Part shown: positions 58,262 to 64,000 of the stretch, piece after piece
Layout of the letters: each line of letters begins with the position of its first letter
Numbering within the stretch: the first letter of the stretch is position 1
Source: Deinococcus sp. LM3
GTDB taxonomy: Bacteria > Deinococcota > Deinococci > Deinococcales > Deinococcaceae
DNA: 64,000 nucleotides
Assembly (NCBI RefSeq): GCF_002017875.1
Contig: NZ_MUFV01000001.1
Location: 2,444,501 to 2,508,500, forward strand
Direction of reading: 5' to 3'
The notes under the pieces: generated by a model
Databases searched by the model: none
What the model saw: the letters and a program-made list of their open reading frames with translations, nothing else
What the model was told of the DNA's origin: nothing
Program-made: the position numbers and the translations under genes

Positions 58262-61200
58262 GTGAGCGCCCTGACCCGTGCCCTCGAGGCGCTGACGCCC
58301 GGCGCAGTGCTTCGGAACTTGGCCGCGTACCTGGGCAAGAGTGCCCCGCACCTGCACAGTGAAGCGCGGGGCGAAGTGTGCGACTTCCGGCCCGGTCAGG
58401 AAGAGGAAAACCCGTCCCTGTCCTACAAGGCAGGGAATGGGGGGCCGATCTTCCACAGGTTCGGCGGTGACGGCTTCGGCAGTGACGAACGCAAGGGCGG
58501 CACGCTGGCGTTCCTGGAATCTGCCGGGATACCGCGCGAGGAAGCAAAGCGCCTGATCTTCGAGTGGGCGGGCGTGAAAGATGAACCCGGCGAAAGGGGA
58601 ACGGTCCCCAGCTCGAGGCCTGCACCTGTGGACCCGAAGGCGGCGCGGCTGGCGAAGGCTGACGCGGCCCTGTCGAAACTGCGCCCGCTCGAAGCCGGGA
58701 ATCACGGCGCGGCCCTGCGCGGCTGGGAACGCCTGCAAGCCGGGGACACGCACCCCGAAGCGCTCGAGCTGGCCCGGCGCGGCCTGACCCCGGCCCTGGC
58801 GTCCGGTCTGCTGACCGCGTACCGCTGGACAGGGAAGGTACAGGGCGGGAAGGCCCGCCCCCTGTCCCGGCACATCCTGCCCGGCGCGGTGGCCTTCGAG
58901 GTCACGGGACCGGACGGGACGCCCTGGGCGGTGAAGGCCCGGAACCCCGGAGATAAGGCGGCAATCAAGGCGGCGAATACGCAGCGGTATGTGTACGTGG
59001 GGCGGGGCCAGTCCACCCCGGCCATGTGCGGCCCCGGTCAGGAAGGCGCGGCCCGGTTCCTGATCGTGGAAGGGGAACTGAACGCGGTCGCGTGCCTGCT
59101 GATGCTGGGGGCCGTGGCCCCGCTCGAGGCGGCGCGCGGCTGGGCTGTGCAGGGCGTGGCGTCAGCGTCAGCCCTGCCCCACGTGGCCCACCTTCCGGCC
59201 GGCGCACAGGTGTACGTGTACGCAGACCCTGACGAAGAGGGCGAAGCGGCCCGCACGAAATGGGCGGAGCTGCTGACCGCGCGGGGGTGCCAGGTCTTCC
59301 AGGTGGGCGGGGACGTTTCCCCCTTCGCCGTGGAAGGGAAGGCGGATGCTGACGCCTGTGACGCCCTGGGCACCGTGGGCCAGGGCGCAGACCCCGAAGG
59401 GCACGCGGCCCACGTGGGCGCGCGGTTGCTCGAGGCGGTGGAAGCGGCGCGGCCCTGGAAGCCGGAACCGGCGCAGGAAGACGCGGCGCAGGTGACGGGC
59501 GAAGACCGGCCCGCATGGTGTGAACCTGGGGACGTGCCCACCGGCCCCCGCATGGCCTACGGGGTGCGCGGTGGGAAGCTCGCAGCGCTGACCCTCAAGA
59601 AAGAGGACGGCGAAGAGTGGGTCAGCCCTGAAACGCTCGCAGACTTCACGGCATTCATCACAGCGGAAGTGATCGAAGAGGACGGCAGCGGGGACGCGCG
59701 GCGCGTCTTCCAGATCGAAGGCCACAGGCCGGACGGCGCGCCCCTCTTCCCGCCCACGGTGACGGTCACCACTGCCGAGTTTTCCGGCATGGCGTGGCCC
59801 GTGGCGAAGTGGGGCGGGGAAGCCCGGTTGCCCGCCGGGAACGGCAAGAAAGACAAAGCACGGGACGCCGTTCAAGTCCTGAGCAACGCACGCGGCTACC
59901 CGCGCCGGACGGTGTACCAGCACACGGGATGGATCCAACACCCGGAGCATGGGCCGGTGTACCTGAGTGCCGGCGCCGTGATCGGCGCGCGGGGCGGCGT
60001 GCCGGGCGTCAGCGTGGAACTCACGGGGCGGCTGTCGGCTTACGCCCTGCCTGACCCCGTGCGCCTGGAAGACGGCACGCCCCGCCCGGCGGAAGACCTG
60101 CGCGCGGCCGTGCGGGCGTCCCTGGCCCTGCTCGAGCTGGCCCCGGATACGGTGGGCGTCCCGCTGCTCGGGGCGGCGTACCGGGCGGCGCTGGGTCAGG
60201 CTGACTTCGTGGTGTGGACGGTCGGCGAGACGGGAAGGCATAAGACCGCGTTCATGGGTCTGGTCATGGCCCACTACGGGGCGCGGTGGGGCCGGAAGTT
60301 CCTTCCTGATGGGTGGAACTCGTCGGCGAACGCCCTGGAAAGTAACGCCTTCCGGGTGAAGGATGCGCTGTTCGTGATTGATGACTTCAAGCCGTCCGGC
60401 AGTGCCGGGGACCGGGCGAAGATGGACGGCACGGCGCGCCGCATCATCTCGGGTCAGGCAGACGGGGCAGGGCGGGCCACGCTGACCGCTGACCGGAAAA
60501 CGCGGGTGGCGCTGTACCCGCGCGGTCTGATCGCGTCTTCGGCCGAAGACCTGCCCCGCGTTCACAGTGACCGGGCGCGGTTGGTGATGGTGGAAGTCCT
60601 GCGCCCCCTGATTGACTCTGATCCGAAGTCGAAGGCGTACTACCGCGGCGAAGAGAACGGGGTAAACGGCGTGTACGCCCTGGCCCTGGCTGGCTTCATT
60701 CAGGGTGCGGCCGCTTCCTGGGATGCGGTGCGGGCGGGCGGCGCGGCGCACGGCGCGCGGGTACGTGCCCTGTCGGCACACTTCCAGGGCGCGCACGGGC
60801 GCACGGGGGACAACAATGCAGAACTGGCCTACGGCTGGGAAGTGTTTCTTTCCTTCGCCCTCCAGGTGGGCGCGGTCGGTGAGGCGGAAGCCCTGGCCCT
60901 GTGGGAACGGGTGGGGGAAGCCCTGCGGGCCACGGCGCGGGATCAGGGGGAACACCTGCGGGAAGCTGACCCGGTGGCCCGCGCCCTGGCCCTGCTGTCC
61001 GGCCTACTCGCACAGGGCCGCGTGTACCTCGAAGACCTGCGCCGGGGCGGCGCGCCTGACGCTGACGCGGCCCCCCTGTGCGGGTGGCAGCGGCGCGCGT
61101 TCCAGGGAATGCACGGCGAAGAGGAAACATTCACCACGAAGCCCGGCGCGGTCATGGTCGGCTACCACGTTCACGAAGGCGGGCACGATTGGGCGTGCTT

Positions 61201-61681
61201 CCTGCCGGACGGCACGCACGAAGCCCTGCAACGGGCGGCGCAGGGTCAGGCGGGCGCGGCCCTGCCGGACGCCGGGAAGCTGTGGGGGAACATGCGGGAC
61301 CGCCTGCACAGCGCGGGCCTGATGCGCTGCGAGGCGGAAGCCGGGGGGCGGGTGCGGGCCACGGCGAAGAGGAAAACACCGGACAGTCAGCGTAAGCACC
61401 TGCTGATGCTTCGCCTTCCCCTGGGTGACTCTTATGAATCTGTGGGGACTCTGGGGACTCTGGGGACACAGGGCGAAGAAAGCGCGACTACCACGGCATT
61501 TAACTGTGTCCCCAACTTAAATTATTTCTCTTATGAATTGGGGACTTTGGGGACTCTAGGTAAGGAAGAGGCGTTTTCCTCTTCGCCGGTCACCCCTGCC
61601 CCCACCCCCCGCGCCCTGACGCTCGAAGACCTGGAAGGGTACGGCGAAGGCGAAGACCTGCCCGGCGTGGTGACCCTGTGA
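58262..61681 (+). CDS. Primase-helicase replication protein (Toprim + DUF927-like ATPase)
   Basis: The 1139-residue protein starts with a primase-like region (about 15-105, HLHSEARGEVCDFRPGQEE; not all zinc ligands are seen). A Toprim-type region has FLIVEGELNAVACLLMLG (about 266) and VYVYADPDEEG (about 317). A DUF927-like part (RTVYQHTGWIQHPEHGPVYL) leads to an ATPase with Walker A VGETGRHKTA (about 654), Walker B LFVIDDF (about 702) and ARLVMVEV after a Ser-rich sensor. It should open and prime the element's origin. Its 3' end encodes two GTLGTLG blocks that coincide with iteron DNA (61443-61556). GTG start. It is of the kind found in plasmids, phages and satellites. Confidence 0.87.
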   Translation: MSALTRALEALTPGAVLRNLAAYLGKSAPHLHSEARGEVCDFRPGQEEENPSLSYKAGNGGPIFHRFGGDGFGSDERKGGTLAFLESAGIPREEAKRLIFEWAGVKDEPGERGTVPSSRPAPVDPKAARLAKADAALSKLRPLEAGNHGAALRGWERLQAGDTHPEALELARRGLTPALASGLLTAYRWTGKVQGGKARPLSRHILPGAVAFEVTGPDGTPWAVKARNPGDKAAIKAANTQRYVYVGRGQSTPAMCGPGQEGAARFLIVEGELNAVACLLMLGAVAPLEAARGWAVQGVASASALPHVAHLPAGAQVYVYADPDEEGEAARTKWAELLTARGCQVFQVGGDVSPFAVEGKADADACDALGTVGQGADPEGHAAHVGARLLEAVEAARPWKPEPAQEDAAQVTGEDRPAWCEPGDVPTGPRMAYGVRGGKLAALTLKKEDGEEWVSPETLADFTAFITAEVIEEDGSGDARRVFQIEGHRPDGAPLFPPTVTVTTAEFSGMAWPVAKWGGEARLPAGNGKKDKARDAVQVLSNARGYPRRTVYQHTGWIQHPEHGPVYLSAGAVIGARGGVPGVSVELTGRLSAYALPDPVRLEDGTPRPAEDLRAAVRASLALLELAPDTVGVPLLGAAYRAALGQADFVVWTVGETGRHKTAFMGLVMAHYGARWGRKFLPDGWNSSANALESNAFRVKDALFVIDDFKPSGSAGDRAKMDGTARRIISGQADGAGRATLTADRKTRVALYPRGLIASSAEDLPRVHSDRARLVMVEVLRPLIDSDPKSKAYYRGEENGVNGVYALALAGFIQGAAASWDAVRAGGAAHGARVRALSAHFQGAHGRTGDNNAELAYGWEVFLSFALQVGAVGEAEALALWERVGEALRATARDQGEHLREADPVARALALLSGLLAQGRVYLEDLRRGGAPDADAAPLCGWQRRAFQGMHGEEETFTTKPGAVMVGYHVHEGGHDWACFLPDGTHEALQRAAQGQAGAALPDAGKLWGNMRDRLHSAGLMRCEAEAGGRVRATAKRKTPDSQRKHLLMLRLPLGDSYESVGTLGTLGTQGEESATTTAFNCVPNLNYFSYELGTLGTLGKEEAFSSSPVTPAPTPRALTLEDLEGYGEGEDLPGVVTL
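61443..61556. other. Candidate replication origin: iterons flanking an AT-rich core
   Basis: Three tandem 9-mers TGGGGACTC/TGGGGACAC start at 61443, 61452 and 61461. An inverted copy (GTGTCCCCA) lies at 61506-61514. An AT-rich stretch spans 61514-61539. Two more 9-mers (TGGGGACTT, TGGGGACTC) start at 61539 and 61548. The 5' flank CTTATGAAT precedes both groups. All lies inside the last 80 codons of the primase gene. Iterons on both sides of an AT-rich core next to the initiator gene is the layout of satellite and plasmid origins. Confidence 0.62.
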
Positions 61682-62319
61682 CGGGGGCCGCTGTGCCCGC
61701 CCTGCTGTCCCGCCTAGAGGCGAAGGGGGCGCGCCTGGAAGTGCAGGGCGGCGCGCTGATCCTGACCGGCAAGCGCCCCCCGGCTGACCTGCTGAACGAA
61801 GTCCGGGACCGGAAGGCGGAAGTGCTGGCGTGGCTGACCGCGCCGGATGCCGGGGCAGAGGTTGTTACACGAATTAACAACCTCTGCCCCCCCGAAGACC
61901 CGGCCCCCCTGACCGTTCCCTCTTCGCCGGACCCCGTGCCCGCCCCTGGGGAGGTTGTCGGCGGGTGCGACAACCTGCCCCCGGTGGCCCGTGGCGTCCC
62001 GCTCGAAGAGGCCCGCGCCCGGAACGCCCACGCGGCAACCCTGCCCGGTCACTGCGGAAGCTGTGCGCGTGCCGTCCCTGCCCCGGAGTGGGGGCCGGGC
62101 ATGGTGACGTGCGCCTGTCCCCCGGCGGCGTGGAAGCCCGTGCCGCCCCCGCTGGCCCTGCACCCCGCCTGCCGGTGCGGTGCGTACCTCACGGACGGCG
62201 AAGACGTGGGCCGGGGCTGGAAGGCCAGGGCGGCGGCGCGGCCCACGCGGGGCACCCTGCGCGCGGCCCGTCCGGCGGGCTGGGATGACCTGCCCGGCCT
62301 GGAAGGGGGCGCGGCGTGA
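61678..62319 (+). CDS. TubC-like N-terminal domain protein with a Cys-rich end
   Basis: The 213-residue protein begins with a region like the TubC docking domain (LLSRLEAKGARLEVQGGALILTGKRPPADLLNEVRDRKAEVLAWL, about 9-53), commonly found fused to or next to phage and plasmid replication genes. The C-terminal half has clustered cysteines (HCGSCARAV, VTCACPP, HPACRCGAYL) that could bind zinc. GTG start overlaps the primase stop by 4 bases. Two DNA hairpins lie inside the linker (61852-61890, 61948-61981). Confidence 0.68.
   Translation: MTGAAVPALLSRLEAKGARLEVQGGALILTGKRPPADLLNEVRDRKAEVLAWLTAPDAGAEVVTRINNLCPPEDPAPLTVPSSPDPVPAPGEVVGGCDNLPPVARGVPLEEARARNAHAATLPGHCGSCARAVPAPEWGPGMVTCACPPAAWKPVPPPLALHPACRCGAYLTDGEDVGRGWKARAAARPTRGTLRAARPAGWDDLPGLEGGAA
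61852..61890. other. Perfect 16-bp inverted repeat inside a coding region
   Basis: GGGGCAGAGGTTGTTA (61852-61867) and TAACAACCTCTGCCCC (61875-61890) enclose a 7-base loop CACGAAT. Confidence 0.9.
61948..61981. other. Second inverted repeat with related arms
   Basis: GGGGAGGTTGTCG (61948-61960) and CGACAACCTGCCCC (61968-61981) enclose a 7-base loop. The arm word AGGTTGT is shared with the hairpin 60 bases upstream. Confidence 0.85.
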
Positions 62320-62561
62320 CCGGCCTACAGTGGGCGGTCCTGACGGCCTACGCGCGCACCCTGCCCACGGGCAGCGCGGCCCGGTGTGCGCTCGAAGAGG
62401 CGACGGCGGCGGGTACGCCCGCCCCGGCGGCGCAGCGGGTGGCGCTCGAGGTGGCCCGGCAGTCCGGCATGGTGGAAGCCGGGCGGGTCACTGAGTGGGG
62501 CCGGTCGGCCGCGCGGGTGTACCTGTCCCGGCTGGGCATCCCGGCGAAGAGGGAACTATGA
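62316..62561 (+). CDS. Small helical protein of the element
   Basis: An 81-residue protein: LQWAVLTAYARTLPTGSAARCALEEATAAGTPAPAAQRVALEVARQSG, then VTEWGRSAARVYLSRLG. The pattern suits a small DNA-binding or adaptor helix bundle, but no family is recognised. GTG start and stop both overlap the neighbours by 4 bases. Confidence 0.6.
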   Translation: MTGLQWAVLTAYARTLPTGSAARCALEEATAAGTPAPAAQRVALEVARQSGMVEAGRVTEWGRSAARVYLSRLGIPAKREL

Positions 62562-63007
62562 AGGGGGACGCCCTGCCCGCCCACGCGCACGCCCTGGCCC
62601 TGATGCTCTGCCACTGCGAACATGCCGCGCCCCTGAGCGTCCGGGCCGCGTGGCTGGCCTTCCTTCGCCGTCACGAAGGGCACCCCGAAGACCTGCGCCG
62701 CGCCCTGCAAGATGCCCGCGCCGCCGGGCACGTCCGGGCCGGTCAGCTCACCCCGGCGGGCGTCCGGGTGGCCCTGCAAGCCCTGGGGGGCGGCGCTGTC
62801 CCCCCCCCGCTCTATACGCGGCCCCTCGAAGACCGGGGCCGGGAGGTCAGATCATGGCAAACCCTAACCCTGTGGAAGCCCGGAAGGCGAAACGCGCCCG
62901 GCGAAGAGGAAAACCCGGCACGCTCGAAGAGGCCCGCGCGCTGCTGTGGCGCGCCCTGGAACGTGCGGGGGAGCTGCTGGAAGTGGAAGACCCCGCGCAC
63001 GCCCTGA
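62558..63007 (+). CDS. Small protein of the element, 3' end uncertain
   Basis: It starts with ATG overlapping the previous stop. The first 75 residues look real (ALMLCHCEHAAPLSVRAAWLAFLRRHEGHPEDLRRALQDARAAGHVRAGQLTPAGVRVALQAL) and resemble a winged-helix domain. A run of nine C (62800-62808) follows, after which the frame overlaps the next gene by over 150 bases. With one C fewer the frame would stop at a TAA near 62867, just inside the next gene, as its neighbours do. A length error or slippage in the run is likely. Confidence 0.55.
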   Translation: MKGDALPAHAHALALMLCHCEHAAPLSVRAAWLAFLRRHEGHPEDLRRALQDARAAGHVRAGQLTPAGVRVALQALGGGAVPPPLYTRPLEDRGREVRSWQTLTLWKPGRRNAPGEEENPARSKRPARCCGAPWNVRGSCWKWKTPRTP

Positions 63008-63162
63008 AAGCTGTTCACGCCGTCAGTCAGGGCGCCGCGGCTTACGCCCGGATCGTGGAAGTGGGGGAACTCGAGGCGCGCATAGCGGCCCTCGAAGGCC
63101 AGGGCGGCGAAGGTGAAGACCCGGCGCCCACTGGCCCGCGCCTTCGCAGGGGGGCCGCGTGA
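62854..63162 (+). CDS. Small helical protein of the element
   Basis: The 102-residue protein has a basic start (NPVEARKAKRARRRGKPG) and helical body ALLWRALERAGELLEVEDPAHALKAVHAVSQGAAAYARIVEVGELEARIAALE. This plan is seen in small phage proteins encoded near packaging genes, but I cannot name a family. Its stop overlaps the next GTG by 4 bases. Confidence 0.65.
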   Translation: MANPNPVEARKAKRARRRGKPGTLEEARALLWRALERAGELLEVEDPAHALKAVHAVSQGAAAYARIVEVGELEARIAALEGQGGEGEDPAPTGPRLRRGAA

Positions 63163-63371
63163 CGGGGCGGCGCGGTCGGCTCTCGAAGCTCGAGGCGCAG
63201 CGGGGCCGGGCGGTGACGCTGTGGGAAGCCCTGCCGGAACACCTGCGCGGGGACGTGACGCCCGAAGCGCTCGAGCGGGCCGCGCAGGAAGCGCCGGAAG
63301 GTCTGCGCGGGGACGTGCGGGCCGTGAGCCTGTGGGCGTTCCTGTGCGTCCCGGAAGGGGGGGAAGCGTGA
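63159..63371 (+). CDS. Small protein of the element (70 residues)
   Basis: Starts GTG over the previous stop. It opens with a basic short helix RRGRLSKLEAQRGRAV and then has TPEALERAAQEAPEGLRGDVRAVSLWAFLCVPEG. The opening KLEA motif recurs in the next two genes. Family unknown. Confidence 0.55.
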   Translation: MTGRRGRLSKLEAQRGRAVTLWEALPEHLRGDVTPEALERAAQEAPEGLRGDVRAVSLWAFLCVPEGGEA

Positions 63372-63877
63372 CGGCGAAACGAAAGACGCGGGGAACGGTG
63401 GCGCGCCTGGAAGCGCTCGAGGGTCGGGAAGCGGCCCGGCGGGAAGCGGTGCAGGCCGGGAACTGGGCGCACCTGGAAGCGGCCCGCGCGCAGCTCGCGC
63501 CGGCTGACGTGCGCGCCTACCGGGACGCGGTGGGGGCACTCGAAGAGGAAAGGGACGCGGGGGGCATCCTGGCCCGCCTGCAGGTAGCGTGCGCGCACCT
63601 GGGGGACGGCGTGCCGGTGGAACACCCGGCGGAGGAAGACGCGGAAGCCTGGGCAGAGCTGGCCCTGAACGGCCCGGACGGCGCGCCCCTGACCGCACCG
63701 GACCCCACGCGGGCCGCTGACTTCGTGGGGTACTTCGAGGCGTGCGGCGCGTGGTGTGACCGGGAAGCCCGGCGCGTTCCTCTTTCGCCGGACGTTCACC
63801 GGCTGGCCCGGTGGGGCGCGTCCCTGTGGCGCTTCGAGGCGGCGCTGTGCCGCACCCTGAACGGGGGCCGGGCATGA
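63368..63877 (+). CDS. Helical protein of the element (169 residues)
   Basis: It opens AKRKTRGTVARLEALEGREAARREAVQ, a basic and then coiled-coil start, and continues as an Ala/Glu-rich helical protein with DPTRAADFVGYFEACGAWCDREARRVPLSPDVHRLARWGASLWRFEAAL. GTG start and stop each overlap neighbours by 4 bases. No family recognised. Confidence 0.58.
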   Translation: MTAKRKTRGTVARLEALEGREAARREAVQAGNWAHLEAARAQLAPADVRAYRDAVGALEEERDAGGILARLQVACAHLGDGVPVEHPAEEDAEAWAELALNGPDGAPLTAPDPTRAADFVGYFEACGAWCDREARRVPLSPDVHRLARWGASLWRFEAALCRTLNGGRA

Positions 63878-64000
63878 AGGGCCGCGCCGCGCGGGTGGCC
63901 CACCTGGAAGCGCAGACCCGCACCGGTCAGAATCGGGGCCGCGTGCCCCTGGCCCTGCGCCGCCTGAGTGACGCGCACCTGCGGGACCTGGAAGACGCCG
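63874..64000 (+). CDS. Partial gene of the element at the right edge
   Basis: ATG overlaps the previous stop. The visible 42 residues (MKGRAARVAHLEAQTRTGQN onwards to LRDLEDA) repeat the basic-plus-LEAQ opening of the two previous genes. The frame is open at the window end. Confidence 0.55.
   Translation, partial: MKGRAARVAHLEAQTRTGQNRGRVPLALRRLSDAHLRDLEDA

Larger units (their letters stand above)
56867..64000. mobile_element. Integrative element in tRNA-Lys (left part)
   Basis: The block starts at a tRNA 3' fragment and holds a low-GC orphan, an excisionase-like HTH gene, a phage/plasmid-type primase-helicase and a run of small unknown genes with 4-base overlaps. Codon use differs from the host (Leu-Glu as CTCGAG or CTGGAA, hardly ever CTGGAG). 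No integrase, capsid or terminase gene is recognised in the visible part. In the left 280 bases up to the first gene only two TAGATCGG repeats (57008, 57018) stand out, possibly integrase arm sites. Confidence 0.82.

Noticed and set aside
59168..60955. 595-codon minus-strand open frame in the mobile element
   Set aside because: Antisense to the primase-helicase, whose motifs are clear; no ribosome site.

Overview
The window is about 64 kb of GC-rich bacterial chromosome and looks like a Deinococcus. The signs are a type III glutamine synthetase, three roadblock paralogues in tandem, a CRP-family regulator, a gyrA promoter carrying an RDRM-like palindrome, and TANNNT boxes set 5-9 bases before many start codons (leaderless transcription). 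The genus is inferred from these traits; no database search was made.

Layout, left part (1-20 kb): the end of a GSIII gene, an AAC(3)-type acetyltransferase, two ferredoxin/NADP reductase-type flavoproteins, a CRP-type regulator and gyrA on the minus strand; the roadblock trio; hemB with a small phosphatase and a heme-oxygenase-like ABM protein; a P450; and sdhCDAB. Middle (20-45 kb): a leu cluster (leader peptide with three CTT Leu codons in a row, attenuator, leuC, LysE-type exporter, unknown gene, leuD, leuB); a MocR regulator with an apparent 3' frameshift; an operon of small membrane protein, class A PBP, VWA protein and membrane protein; a secreted GH3 glycosidase; an aminotransferase V; a DUF4127 protein; a MacB/LolD-type ABC pair; and large secreted proteins. 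Then (44.6-56.9 kb): alr; the housekeeping operon rpsB-tsf-pyrH-frr-cdsA-dxr-rseP on the minus strand; uppP; a DUF3445-type protein; and a lipoprotein RNase of the barnase type overlapping its barstar-type inhibitor.

From about 56.87 kb to the right edge lies an integrated mobile element. Its left border is the 3' half (anticodon stem to CCA) of a tRNA-Lys(UUU) gene. Inside are a low-GC orphan gene, an excisionase/AlpA-like HTH gene, a 1139-residue primase-helicase whose 3' end carries 9-bp iterons flanking an AT-rich core (a candidate origin), and a chain of small genes joined mostly by 4-base overlaps. No integrase is seen, so it and the right att site should lie beyond the window. The layout resembles phage satellites or a prophage replication module.

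A dispersed repeat occurs four times (131-155 bp), each copy starting on the first base after a stop codon. It folds into two hairpins whose stems covary between copies, so it is probably selected as RNA or cruciform structure.
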